Assembly: GCA_017311185.1 (NCBI GenBank)
Contig: JAESUZ010003295.1
Span: forward strand, 310,001-374,000
DNA from: Proteles cristata cristata
Taxonomy: Eukaryota; Chordata; Mammalia; Carnivora; Hyaenidae
DNA: 64,000 nt
Direction: 5' to 3'
Translations under genes and position numbers: made by a program
The notes under the pieces: model-generated
The model's database searches: none
What the model saw: only the letters and a program-made list of their open reading frames with translations
What the model was told of the DNA's origin: nothing
Part shown: piece after piece, positions 11,007-22,269 of the stretch
How positions within the stretch are numbered: position 1 is the first letter of the stretch
How the letters are laid out: each line of letters starts with the position of its first letter

Positions 11007-11226
11007 TTTTTAATTTTTTTAATTTTATTTATTTCTAGGAGAGAGAGAGAGAGACAGCGTGAGCAGGGGAGGGTCAGAGAGAGAGGGAGTCACAGACTGA
11101 AACAGGCTCCAGGCTCTGAGCTGGCAGTCGGCACAGAGCCCGACGCGGGGCTCGAACCCACGAACCGCGAGATCATGACCTAAGCGAAAGTCGGACGCTT
11201 AACCGACTAAGCCACCCAGGCGCCCC
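11007..11226 (-). mobile_element. Young carnivore SINE with 18-bp duplication
   Basis: Minus-strand SINE with its head at 11226 and tail at 11007. The flanks at 10989-11006 and 11227-11244 carry the same TAAAGTAGTAAGATTTTT. It belongs to the subfamily with a TAGAAATAAATAAAA tail and CTTAGGTCATGATCT body that recurs at 15316, 32270, 52622 and 62072. It starts only 67 bases after the receptor stop codon. Confidence 0.95.
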
Positions 11227-11295
11227 TAAAGTAGTAAGATTTTTATAGGCATAGAGTACTTGTGGAAACTGCATTTCAATTAAATTCAAGTATTT

Positions 11296-11490
11296 GGGGG
11301 TGCCCAGTGGCTCAGTTGGTTGCAGGTCTGACTCTTAATTTCAGCTCAGGTCATGATATCATGGTTCATGAGATGGAGCCCCACATCAGGCTCCATACTG
11401 ACTGCACAGAGCCTACTTGGGAGTCTTTCTTTCTCTGCCTGTCCCCTTTGCACTCCCTCTAAAAATAAATAAACAAAAACTTAAAAAGAT
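11296..11490 (+). mobile_element. Carnivore SINE, older copy
   Basis: A forward SINE with a diverged head (GGGGTGCCCAGTGGCTCAGTT), a degraded B box (GATGGAGCCCCACATCAGG), and a AAAAATAAATAAAC tail. Confidence 0.85.
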
Positions 11491-11719
11491 AAGAAAATGA
11501 TAAATGTGAGCCCATCCTATCTCGTTAAAAAATTTCAAGTATTTGTCTGGACTTCAAAGCAAATAAACTATCACAAAAATGGAGGATAGGGGAAAAGAGT
11601 TTGAAGTATAGGCTCCTATCTAGCAGCTCTTTGCAAAATAATCTTAGAGGGATCTTGGTTCCACTGAGAAGATAGCAGGGCTGAAACAGATAAAGCGTAT
11701 TTGGAGCAGAGCAGGGTGT

Positions 11720-12245
11720 CTGGTCAAATTGATTATTTCTGGGTGTGTCTTTGAGGATGTTTCCAGATGCATTTGAATCAATGAACTGAGTAAAGAAGAT
11801 TACCCTCACCAATATGGGGACATTGTTGAAGATCCAACCTTCAACAATCTGTTGAAGGCCCAAATAGAACAAAACTGCAGTGGTAGGGTAAATTTTCATT
11901 TTCTGAACTGGAACATCCATCTTCTCCTGACCTCAGACATTGGTGCTCCTGGTTCTTGGGCCTTCAGACTCAGATTGGAACTTACACTACTGGCTCCCCT
12001 GGTTCTTAGACTTTTAAGTTTGGATGGAATTACACCACTGACTTTTCTGGGACTCCAGCTTGGAGACAGCAGATCATGGAAATTCTCAGCCTCCATAATC
12101 ATACCAGCCAATCCCTTATAATAAATCTCTTTTTCTACACTTGTCTTAGCAAAAAGGCCAAGAAGCAATGTCTAATCTCTTTTTCTATTCGATTTGATTT
12201 GATTCGATTCATTCTGTTTTTCTGGAAAAGTGTGATCAGTAAAGC
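11720..12245 (+). repeat. Ancient interspersed repeat, family not named
   Basis: Internal phrases such as AACTGAGTAAAGAAGATTACC, TCAGCCTCCATAATCATACC, CCTTATAATAAATCTCTTTTTC and TTCTGTTTTTCTGGA are familiar from a widespread old mammalian repeat 3' end that carries an AATAAA. I could not assign the family with confidence. A TTTGATTTGATTCGATTC microsatellite lies at 12190-12210. Confidence 0.45.
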
Positions 12246-12718
12246 AGGGGAAAGTGAAAAATAATTAACCGATTATCAGATTGAAAATCAGTATGTTGTG
12301 ACTATTTTATTTTTCTTAAACTCTCTCACCTGAGGCCTCACATTTAAAAATATAGTATGTGCATTTGATCTAAGTATATCTTGTATACCAGTATATGGAG
12401 TGGAGAATAGACATGATCATTGTAGAAACAAAATTAAAAGATTAACAAGGTACCCTTTGAATATACTTAATTAATAAACATAAATATATAACAGCAGCTT
12501 ACTGAGAAGAAATTAAAAAGACCTAAATAAATGGAGAGTAATACACCATGCTTATGAATTGGTAGCTAGGTTATTGTAAAGATGTCATTTGTTCCCGAAT
12601 TGATTTATGTATTCAGAATAATGACAGTCAAAAATCTAGAATACTTTTTTTAATTTAAAAAATTTATTCTAAAATTTATATAGAAGTAAAATGGTCCCAA
12701 AAATGCCAAGCTACTCTT

Positions 12719-13874
12719 TTTTTAAAACTCTATAGTGTTCTCTTCTATTTTTTTTTGGTTTTTGTTTTTTGTGGGGGTTTTTTCCTATTCATTTTTTAAT
12801 TAATTTTTTAAATTTACATCCAAGTTAGTTAGCATATAGTGCAACAATGATTTCAAGAGTAGATTTCTTAATGCCCCTTACCCATTTACCCCATCCCCTC
12901 CCACAACCCTTCCAGTAACCCTCTGTTTGTTCTCCATATTTGAGTCTCTTATGTTTTTGTCCCCCTCCCTGTTTTTATATTATTTTTGCTTCCCTTCCCT
13001 TATGTTCATCTGTTTTGTGTCTTAAAATCCTCATATGAGTGAATTCATATGATATTTGTCTTTTTCTGACTAATTTCACTTAACATGGTACCCTCTAGTT
13101 CCACCCATGTAGTTGCAAATGGCAAGATTTCATTCTTTTTGATTGCCAAGTAATACTCCATTGTGTGTGTGTGTATCACATCTTCTTTATCCAGTCATCC
13201 ATCAGTGGACATTTGAGCTCTTTCCATACTTAGGCTATTGTTGATACTGCTGCTATAAACATTGGAGCACATGTGTCCCTTCAAAACAGCATACCTGTAT
13301 CCCTTGGATAAATATCTAGTAGTGCAATTGTTCATTTGTGGCGTATATCTATTTTTAATTTTTTGAGGAATCTTCATACTGTTTTCCAGAGTGACTGCAC
13401 CAGTTTGCTTTCCCACCAGCAGTGCAAAAGAGATCCTCTTTCTCTGCATCGTCGCCAGGATCTGTTGTTGCCTGAGTTAATGTTAGCCATTCTTATGGGT
13501 GTGAGGTGGTATCAGTGTGGTTTTGATTTGTATTTCCCTGATGATGAGTGATGTTGAGCATCATTTCATGTGTCTGTTGGCCATCTGGATGTCTTCTTTG
13601 GAGAAGTGTCTGTTCATGTCTTTAGCCTATTTCTTCACTGGATTATTTGTTTTGTGTGTGTTGAGTTTGATAAGTTTTTATAGATTTTGGATACCAACCC
13701 TTTATCTGATATATCATTTGTGAATACCTTCTCCCAGTCCATCAGTTGCCTTTTAGTTTTGCTGATTTTTTCCTTTGCTGTGAAGAAGCTTTTTATTTTG
13801 ATGAGGTCCCGATAGTTCATTTTTGCTTTTGTTTCCCTTACCTCTGGAGACGTGTTGAATAAGATGTTGCTGCA
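12719..13874 (-). mobile_element. LINE-1, 5'-truncated, with 14-bp duplication
   Basis: Reverse-oriented L1 3'UTR and ORF2 C-terminal part. It is flanked by identical GCCAAGCTACTCTT at 12705-12718 and 13875-13888, so both ends are fixed. The tail side (left) is T-rich. It inserted into the ancient L1. Its ORF2 remnants are frameshifted. Confidence 0.9.
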
Positions 13875-13904
13875 GCCAAGCTACTCTTGAAGCTAAGAAC
13901 AAGG

Positions 13905-14123
13905 TAGGGGCACCGGTGTGGTTGAGTCGGTTAAGCATCCAGCTTCGGCTCAGGTCATGATATCATGGTTCGCCATGTCTGGCTCTGCGCTGAAAGCTGG
14001 AGCCCGGAACCTGCTAAGGGTTCTGTGTCTCCCTCTTTCTCTGCCCCTCCCCTGCTCATGCTCATGCTCACGCTCATGCTCATGCTCTGTCTCTCTCAAA
14101 CATAAATAAACATTAGGAAAAAA
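13905..14123 (+). mobile_element. Carnivore SINE with 10-bp duplication
   Basis: Forward SINE flanked by AAGAACAAGG at 13895-13904 and 14124-14133. The CT-rich part has expanded into several CATGCT or CACGCT units around 14055-14090. It also sits inside the ancient L1. Confidence 0.9.
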
Positions 14124-14780
14124 AAGAACAAGGCAAATGATCTTGTTCAACTAGGCATCAAGATTTATTATAAAACTATGTAATTAAGTAATTTTCTATT
14201 AATAACACAAAGACAAACAAATACACCAATGGAAAAGGAAAGAGAACTCAGAAATGGGCCTGAAATACGGAAGTGGATACTGAGATCATAAGATATATCA
14301 ACTTGTTCATAGTATACTTTTCAGTCAATAGAGCTAGGATGATTAGCTATCCATGTAGAAAATTAATGAAATTTTATCTCATCCACCATGTGCAAATATC
14401 AATTCCCATTAGACTTAAAGTGCTAAATGTAAAAGGCAAAACTATAAATATTTTATAAAATAGTACAGAACAATGTATTGATGATAGAGAAGGATTTTAA
14501 AAAACAAGATATGAAAAGCATGACTATAACTATAAAAAGTTGATAAATACAATTATATTAAAATTATAAACTTTATTAACACTCTCCTAGGAATGAAAAC
14601 ACAAGGCACAAAGTGGCAAAAATATTTGCCACACATATGAACAGCAAAATCCTAGTATCCTACATTATAAAAAGAAAAAAAATCATTCTGATAGGAAAAT
14701 GAGCAAAAGAATAGAACAGGAACTTGACAGAAGAGGAAATCTAAATCTCTAAGTTTTTCAGCCTTAATAGAAGTCATGCA

Positions 14781-14884
14781 TTGTGAGGACGAGCACTGGA
14801 TGTTATATGGAAACCAACTTGACAATAAACTATTTTAAAAAAATAAAACATTTAAAAAATTTTTTAAAAAGTAAAAAAAAAAAA
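14781..14884 (+). mobile_element. Very short LINE-1 3'UTR insertion
   Basis: Only the last 100 bases of a carnivore L1 3'UTR (GAGCACTGGATGTTATATGG, then GACAATAAACTATTTTAAAA) followed by A-rich sequence. TCATGCA occurs just before (14774-14780) and just after, consistent with a short duplication. Confidence 0.7.
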
Positions 14885-15315
14885 ATCATGCAAATTAAAA
14901 CCACATTGGAAAGTACCATTAAACAGGTATCAGAAGGGGAAAAATACAAATATTGGCAATAATGTAGAACAATAAGGACTCTCATTTTAGGAAAAGTTTC
15001 AGTGACCATTATGGTAAAGTTAATTCAGCCCAGAATTCCACTAGGTATTTATCTTAGAGAAACTCATACTCAGTGCACCAAAATAAATGTACAAGAATGT
15101 TCATGGTAGCACTATTTGTAATAACCAAAATAAGGAAATAACCCAAATGGCCATGAACAGTAGAAATAGAAAGATAAAGTTTGATATATCTATACTGTGA
15201 AGTGAATATAATCAATGCAAATGAACAAACTATAGTCATGGAATAGCATGAATGAATCTTAATGAACAAAATTATATGTAATACATTATTCTGTTCATTT
15301 AAAGTTCAAGTAAAG

Positions 15316-15536
15316 CCGCCTGGGTGGCTTAGTCAGTTAAGCATCCGACTTTCGCTTAGGTCATGATCTCACGGTTTGTGGGTTCGAGCCCTGCGTCGGG
15401 CTCTGTGCTGACTGCCAGCTCAGAGCCTGGAGCCTGTTTCAGTCTGTGACTCCCTCTCTCTCTGACCCTCCCCTGCTCACGCTGTCTCTCTCTCTCTCTC
15501 TCTCCTAGAAATAAATAAAACATTAAAAAAATGTTT
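15316..15536 (+). mobile_element. Young carnivore SINE with 15-bp perfect duplication
   Basis: Forward SINE missing only its first bases. It is flanked by AAAGTTCAAGTAAAG at 15301-15315 and 15537-15551. The internal tRNA-like B box GGTTCGAGCC is intact. The perfect duplication and low divergence indicate a recent insertion. Confidence 0.95.
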
Positions 15537-15742
15537 AAAGTTCAAGTAAAGGCAAACAGGACTATTTTATTTAAAGATGCATTATAAGTGGTAAAACCAT
15601 TTTTAAAAAGCAAGGAAATGAGTAAGAATGTTACGGCAGCTTGGGTTATCATAAGAGGGGAAGGAACAAGTTTCATATAATGGAGTGGTGTACATTCCCA
15701 GTGCTGATAATCTTTAAAAAAATCTTAAATTTTTTTTCTTAC

Positions 15743-15905
15743 AGTGTTCACATAAATCTTTGCTTTATAATTATTTGTTAAATTATATATATATGTTACA
15801 TGTACTTAAATCTTTAAAAATCTTATATAGTGTTCACATAGATCTTTACTTTGTAATTATTTGCTGAAGTATAATACATATATGTTACATGTATGATTCA
15901 GGATA
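15743..15905. repeat. 86-bp direct duplication, two copies
   Basis: AGTGTTCACATA plus similar following sequence (ATCTTTnCTTTnTAATTATTTG, TATATGTTACATGTA) occurs at 15743 and again at 15829. The copies differ by about 15 percent. Confidence 0.75.
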
Positions 15906-15984
15906 TATGGCATATTTCAAAATTCCTTAAAAACTGTAGTTTTTAAATGGTGAAATACTGAAGTAATTTCTATTAAAACCAGAA

Positions 15985-16470
15985 ATTGGGCAAAGATGCA
16001 TGTTTTCTCCACTATTTCCTAATATTGTTTTGGAGATATATATATATAACAAAGGTAATAAGACATAATGATGATATACTTACAATGATTATAGAAAACC
16101 AGTTACTTATTTTATATGCAGATGATTATATTCATAGATAACTCAATAGGATAGGGTGAAAATTATGAGAAGTAATAAGATTAAGTTGGCAACACACAAA
16201 ATAAATACAAAAAGTAGCCTTTTAGTGTCCTGCCAGTAACAATTTGAACTGGAAATGGAAAAAAAATTCCATTCACATTAGGAACAAAATCACAAAATAA
16301 CTTGTAATAAATGTAACCAAAAAAAAGGTATAGAATTTATATGAATAAAACTATACTTAGAGATATAAAATAAGTTCTGAATGAATGGAAAGACATACCA
16401 CATGGCTGACCTCAGCAAAACATTAATATAATATTAATAGAGGAATATATTTGAAGGAAATTGAACATCT
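15985..16470 (+). mobile_element. Ancient LINE-1 ORF2 fragment (reverse transcriptase region)
   Basis: Diverged forward sequence around the reverse transcriptase catalytic region of ORF2 (TATGCAGATGATTATATTC), followed by the usual downstream segments. Frames are broken. Confidence 0.6.
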
Positions 16471-17985
16471 CAAGAAATCAAAGAGAAAGCTGAAGATCCA
16501 AACTTTGGGCAGGTCAGGAATTAGAGTACCTGTGGATATCTAAGTCATGGGAATTAATGAATAATCTCTTCAGATCATCCCCCTATTGGACAACCATACC
16601 CTTTGATAATGAAAATGACTGAGTGAAAGGGTCCAATTGGCCTAGATTAAGTCACCTCGTGCTTGGGAAAGAACTTTTAAGATTTGTCTGTAATGCCATT
16701 TTCCTGTCTAACCCAACTTTTTAATCTGCCCTTTAAAAGGATCTACAACTCAGCAGTCACAAAAAAGACAATAGTACTCCTGTTTTAGTCATGTGGTTGG
16801 CTCAATATATAACCTTCATTTGGCACATGAGTCTCAAGGTCAGACAGACATGTCCATAAATTATTAAAGCACAACCCTATGGCATATAGGTACTTTTCCT
16901 TAGCTTTAAGACTTATTTCTACATCATTGCTTTGATTCTTATTGGCAGTTATATTAACCTATTTTTCTCAGCCTGCCTGGAATGCCTCTTTTCTTGAAGT
17001 GATCCTGCTGGAAGCCTCCTTGGGTGGCCAGGACAGACCCCCTTCACCTTTCCCTTTATCCTGACTTTGAGCTCTGAACTATTCTGAAGGTGCTCTTGGC
17101 CTTTCCCCTACTCTTCAGGATTAGGCTTCCTTAGCAGGCCACTCTCCTCACTTCCTACTGGTGCATTTGTTGTGTTAGTGAAGGTCCTACTACTTCCAAG
17201 GCCTCAGCAGTCTTTGAACTCTCCTTGGCACGAAGGCAGCTAATGAACCAAACTCTGCAGCCTTCTTCTTGCCCAGATTCAAGATCCCTTCTCTGTCTTG
17301 AGACTCATGTGCCTCTAAACAGTCTGGTCTGATGACAGAGTTAGCCTCTCCAGCCCAGATCTGACCAAATGTGATGGAATCTATTGCAGCCCAAACTGTG
17401 ATTCTCTTGCTTCATCTCTGATCTTTTTCTTTTCTCCAATACCCTGCATCCCTAAGCCATGTGTTCAGATTCAGATTCTTATATCTCCTTTTACCTGATA
17501 CAGGCTTAAAAGTTCTTTTATAGTTTTCTAGAAATGAAAATACCATTTTCTGGTGAAGCAAACATGGAAAACCAAGCTTGGGTGATCTGTGATTGTGATT
17601 GACTGTGATTGTGATTGTGATCTACTCTTCCACAAACAATTGTCCTGTATCCAAAGTTTTTGATAAACAGAGATGAGGTCTGGAAAATTGAGACCTTAAC
17701 CCATGGGTCTTTGGATCCCTATGAGGGTTAGAAGGCATTAATAGATGAAGAACTGAACTGGACTGGGCAGCTAGACAGGCTATGCAGGTTGAGTCAGCCC
17801 TGGCTACCAATTTTGCTACATACAAAACTCTAACATATACCATTGAGAAGTGAAGTTAAAAGGTTTCATATAGTATGGGTTAGTTCTAATAGAATTTGGG
17901 TCTTGGAATCAGTGAGTTAACTATGTGGTGAATATATGTAAAATTAACTTAATAAAGGATAATTTTATTTTTTATTTCATTCTCT
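16471..17985. other. Unique sequence, no gene recognised
   Basis: Moderately GC-balanced DNA without a recognisable exon. A small GTGATT tandem lies at 17585-17622. Confidence 0.5.
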
Positions 17986-17989
17986 CAAC

Positions 17990-18135
17990 AGTTTTATGTT
18001 AAACATCTGCCATTTACAGACGAGAAAACTGAAGCTCAGAGGGGTTATTTAATAGCTTATTCCTAAAGAGCAGAACTAGGACTAAGTATTTTGATCTCAA
18101 TACCTGTGTTTATTCTGACTTTACTACACTTTCAA
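17990..18135 (-). repeat. MIR SINE
   Basis: Reverse MIR core: CCATTTACAGACGAGAAAACTGAAGCTCAGAGG, followed by a degraded AGCAGAACTAGGACTAAG segment. Confidence 0.65.
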
Positions 18136-18289
18136 TTCCAAAGCCCTGATCATCCCCAAACACCTATTGCTCCCCAAACACCTATTGCTTAGATAGGATT
18201 TTGGATAATCTTTCTGTTTAAAAATTTTTATCTTCCTTTTGGTATTTTGGTGATAACATAATAAATAAAATTTGGGGGTAGTTGTAAAC

Positions 18290-18392
18290 AAGAAACAGAA
18301 GAAAGGAAGGAAGGGAGGAAGAAGAAAGAAAGAGTAAAAAGGAAGGGAGGAAGGTGTGGGGGAGGAGGGAAAGAGGAAGGAAGGAAAGAACT
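18290..18392. repeat. Purine-rich GGAA/GAAA low-complexity tract
   Basis: Nearly pure A/G sequence on the plus strand. Confidence 0.9.
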
Positions 18393-18737
18393 GTCCCTAG
18401 AAGAGTAGGTATTATATTTCCCATATTTAAAGAAAACAAATGTTATAAAATAGTATTAATTAACAATATGATAAAATATATTTGAAATTCATATTTTATA
18501 CTTGTTTTTCATCCCAATTATAGGTATTTATTTTATTCAACAAACATTTAATGTCTAATGTATTAGATCAAGAATAAGGAATAAGGAGCAAGATGACTGA
18601 TATCTTAGGAAGATTTCCACTTTCAAGGATCTTCATTCAACATTCAGTGGGCCCGATGTATTGAGTATTCAGTACTCAGTGCTTGGTTTCTGGGCTAAAA
18701 GGTTGGGTTGATTAAGACAGCTCTTTCCAGAAATATT

Positions 18738-19242
18738 TTAGCGTATACATTAGTTTTCTAGGGCTACCATCAACAAAGTGTCACAAATTGCATGGCTTGA
18801 AACAACAAAAAGCTATTGTCTCACCATTCTGGAAGTTGTTAGTTTGGTGTCTGCAGAGTTGGTTCCTTCTGAGTGCTATAGAAGAGAACTGTTCTAGGCC
18901 TCCCACCACCCTTCCCCCATCTTTGGTGGCCTTGGGCATTCCTTAGACCCTGTCTACCAGTTGCATCACTCCAATTCTCTGTCCTCACATAGCATTCTCC
19001 CTATCTTCATGTCATAATCTTCCTTCTATCCATATCTGGCTCTTTGTCCAAATTGCCCCTTTTCATAAGTATTCCAGTCATATTGGATCTGGGACCACCC
19101 TAATGATCTCATTTTAATCCAATTGCCTCTGTAAAGACCTTATATCTAAATAATATCGTTTTCTGAAGGTCAGGATGTTAAGACTTCAGCATATCTTTTT
19201 TTTTCTTTTCTTTAAAAAACTTTTTTAATGTTCATTTTATTT

Positions 19243-19279
<37 letters not shown>

Positions 19280-19495
19280 AGAATAAGTAGGGGAGGGGCA
19301 GAGAGAGAGGGAGACACAGAATCCAAAGCAGGCTCCAGGCTCTAAGCCATCAGCACAGAGCCCAATGTATGGCTCGAACTCATGGACTGTGAGATCATGA
19401 CCTGAACCAAAGTCAGACACTCAATCGAATGAGCCACCCAGGCGCCCCTCAACATATCTTTTTTTTGAAAGACACAATTACAATTCCACCCATAA
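18738..19495 (-). repeat. Old MaLR-like LTR, split by a SINE
   Basis: In reverse it shows GTTTTCTAGGGCTACCATCAACAAAG at the left, GTCCTCACATAGC and CAGTCATATTGGATCTGGG in the middle, and CCACCCATAACACC at the right end, as in the high-copy MaLR (ERVL-related) LTRs of mammals. A SINE at about 19205-19447 interrupts it. The exact subfamily is not known. Confidence 0.55.
19205..19447 (-). mobile_element. Carnivore SINE inside an LTR relic
   Basis: Minus-strand SINE with a GA microsatellite in its body (19246-19273). It is flanked by TCAnCATATCTTTTTTT-type duplications on both sides, with one mismatch. Confidence 0.9.
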
Positions 19496-19769
19496 CACCA
19501 TATATCTTTCCTTTTTTTCTAGTAAAGTTTGACAAATTAGTTCAAAACCAAATGACTATGCTCCAGTTTATTCTGATCAATATGATTTTTCCCATTGCCA
19601 CTATAATATAATGAAAACTCATTTTTTTCCTTTATTATACAATAAAGAAATGCCTAGAAACCCAAATTCAAGTAGAGATTATACAAGGATGAAGAAAAGT
19701 AGAGTGTTGTTAGCAATAAAAGTATCAGTTTTATAAAATATGAAAAAATGAAGACAAGATATTACAAAG

Positions 19770-20063
19770 AGTTAAGTTATATCTGCTTTAAGGAAAATCC
19801 TCCAGATGGTGAGATTCCAAAACCATCATCCATGGGCTGCTGGATTGCCATATTGACTGTTGTATTCTACACAGTCTTCTTCCTTCCTCCCTTCCTTCCT
19901 TCCTTCCCCTCCCCTCCCTCCCCTCCCCCTCCTTTCCTTTCTCTTTCTCTTTCTTTCTTTCTTTCTTTCTTTCTTTTTCTCCTTCCTTCTTCCTTCCTTC
20001 CTTCCTTCCTTCCTTCCTTCCTTCCTTCCTTCCTTCCTTCCTTCTTCTTCTTTCTTTCTCTTT

Positions 20064-20123
<60 letters not shown>

Positions 20124-20530
20124 TCATGGGTGGAGAATGCAAGCAAGGGAAGGGCAGAGAGATGGGGTGACAGAGAATCTAGAGCAAGCTTGTGCTGACA
20201 TACTGGCAGCAGAGAGCCATATGTGGGGCTTAAACTCATGAACCATGAGACCACAACCTGAGCCAAAGTTAGATAATCAACTGACTGAGCCACCCAGGCG
20301 TCCCTACACAGTCTTGCTTCTACCCAGAGAGTACATTTTACAGAAAAAGTTTATGAGCAATGTCCTCATGCTGGTGGAGTTTACTGGTTTTACCATATTC
20401 TCCATCACCCTGAAGCTGCCATTATAAAATGGAAGAATTGCCTTTTGAAATCTCATTTATCGTGGCAGCTGAGTAACAACACTTTGTGGGATTGAAGCAT
20501 TGTCCTACTGTAGCAGTTCTCAAACTATTT
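19770..20530 (+). pseudogene. Possible ERVL-type pol (integrase) relic, split
   Basis: Two short forward stretches, 19770-19867 and 20316-20510, read like degraded endogenous-retrovirus class III polymerase sequence (for example GAGATTCCAAAACCATCATCC, and later ACAACACTTTGTGGGATTGAAG). Frames are broken and a SINE splits it. The call rests on resemblance only. Confidence 0.35.
19880..20303 (-). mobile_element. Carnivore SINE with expanded pyrimidine tail
   Basis: Head at 20303, SINE body 20126-20303, then a tail that has grown into about 245 bases of CCTT, CTTT and related units (19880-20125). The duplication CTACACAGTCTT at 19868-19879 and 20304-20315 brackets the whole unit, which shows the tract arose from the SINE's own tail. 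Confidence 0.92.
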
Positions 20531-20531
20531 G

Positions 20532-21737
20532 GTATCAGAATCCCTGTTATACGATACACAAAAATAAAATCAAAATGGATGAAAAACCTAAATGTGAGAC
20601 AGTAAACCATCAAAACCCTAGAGGAGAAAGCAGGCAACAACCTCTTTGACCTTACCCACAGCAATTTCCTGCTCGACACATCTCCAAAGGCAAGAGAATT
20701 AAAAGCAAAAATTAACTATTGGACCTCTTCAAGATAAAAAAGCTTCTGCACTGCAAAGGAAACAATCAACAAAACTAAAAAACAACTGATGGAATGGGAA
20801 AATATATTTGCAAATGACATATCAGATAAAGGACTAGTATCCAAAATCTATAAAGAACTTACCAAACTCAACACTGAAAAAACAAATAATTCAGTGAAGA
20901 TATGGGCAGAAGACGTGAATAGATACTTTTCCATAGAAGACATCCAGATGGCTAACAGACACATGAAAAAATGCTCTCAACATCATTCATCATCAGGAAA
21001 ATACAAATCAAAACCACAATGAGATACCACCTCACACCTGTCAGAATGGCTAACATTAACAACACAAGAAACAACAGGTGTTAGCAAGGATGAGGAGAAA
21101 GGGGTACCCTCTTGCACTGTTGGTGGGAATGCAAACTGGTGCACTCTGGAGAACATCATGGAGGTTCCTCAAAAAAGTAAAAATAGAACTACCCTATGAT
21201 CTAGCAATTGCACTTCTTGGTATTTACCCAAAAGATACAAAAATACAGATTCAAAGGGGTACTTGTACCCTGAGATTTATAGCAGCATTAAGAGAGGGCC
21301 CAAAAGTCCATTGACTGAAGAAGGGATAAAGGAGATGTGGCATATATATACACTGGAATGTTACTCAGCCATGAAAAAGAATGTAATCTTACCATTTGCA
21401 AAAACATGGATGGTGGTAGAATCTATTATGCTAGTGAAATAAGTGAATCAGAGAAAGACAAAATACCATATGATTTCACTCATATGTGGAATTTAAGAAA
21501 CAAAAAAGATGAACATATGGGAAGCAGGCGGGGGGGGGAGGAAAGAGTGAAATAAACCATAAGAGTAAACTGAGGGTTGATGGAGGGAGGTGGGTGGGGG
21601 ATTGGCTAGTTGGGTGACAGTTATTAAGAAGGGCACTTGTTATGATAAGCACTGGGTGTTGTATGTAAGTGATGAATCACTGAATTCTACTCCTGAAGCC
21701 AGTATTGCACTGTATATTAACTAAAATTTAAGTAAAA
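20532..21737 (+). mobile_element. LINE-1 ORF2 3' part and 3'UTR
   Basis: Forward L1 sequence from the ACACAAAAATAAAATCAAAATGG region of ORF2 through the LLGIYPKD-type C-terminal segment and the 3'UTR (CACTGGGTGTTGTATGTAAG). It stops without a long A-tail. The open pieces at 20789-21022, 21078-21314 and 21337-21555 are frameshifted parts of one ORF2. Confidence 0.85.
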
Positions 21738-22025
21738 AGACATCTTTATCAGATATGTCATTTGCAAATATCTTCTTCCCATTCCATAGGTTGCCTTTTA
21801 GTTTTCTTGATTGTTTCCTTTGCTGTGCAGATGCTTTCTATCTTGATGAAGTCCCAATAGTTCATTTTTGCTTTTGTTTCCGTTGCCTCCTGCAATGTGT
21901 TTAGTAAGAAGTTGCTGCAGCTGAGGTCAAAGAGGTTGCTGCCTGTGCTCTCCTCTAGGATTTTAATGGTTTCCTGTCTCAATTTTGGTCTTTCATCCAT
22001 TTTGAATACATTCTTTCAAGTGAAT
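21738..22025 (-). mobile_element. LINE-1 ORF2 fragment in opposite orientation
   Basis: Reverse-oriented ORF2 segment equal to the part found at about 20560-20840 in the neighbouring element, so the two pieces form an inverted pair about 900 bases apart. Confidence 0.75.
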
Positions 22026-22269
22026 GTGGTGTTCTATTTTTTTCAAAAAGTAATTACTTCAGTTCACAACTGAAAAAAAATTGTACAGGTCCTTTTTCTT
22101 GAGACAACCATCATGATTTGGTTTTGAGAACAAGTAATTTATGTATGCTTCCCATTTTGTTACACAGAATAGTAAAAAGATGTATACTCAAGTGTCAAGA
22201 TTTAATAAAATTAACATTTTTTTTACTATTTCACCAAGATGTTCTCAGTGTTGCAAAGCTATTCTCCTG
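22026..22269. other. AT-rich sequence, nothing recognised
   Basis: No coding or repeat family could be assigned. Confidence 0.4.

Larger units (their letters stand above)
12480..15700 (+). mobile_element. Ancient LINE-1 (ORF2 and 3' end) hosting later insertions
   Basis: Diverged ORF2-like sequence in forward orientation lies at about 12480-12718, 13889-13904, 14134-14780, 14885-15315 and 15552-15700. Joined in order, these pieces follow the L1 ORF2 order through the ATGCAAATTAAAACCACA region to the 3' end. Reading frames are broken many times. Four younger elements interrupt it and are listed separately. Confidence 0.7.

Noticed and set aside
11525..11920. Minus-strand open frame of 131 residues
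   Set aside because: It partly overlaps an ancient interspersed repeat in antisense, with no recognisable domain.
19826..20293. Long open frames rich in Lys/Glu/Arg or Ser/Phe/Leu on both strands
   Set aside because: They are translations of the CCTT/CTTT tract of a SINE tail and stay open only because the repeat lacks stop codons.
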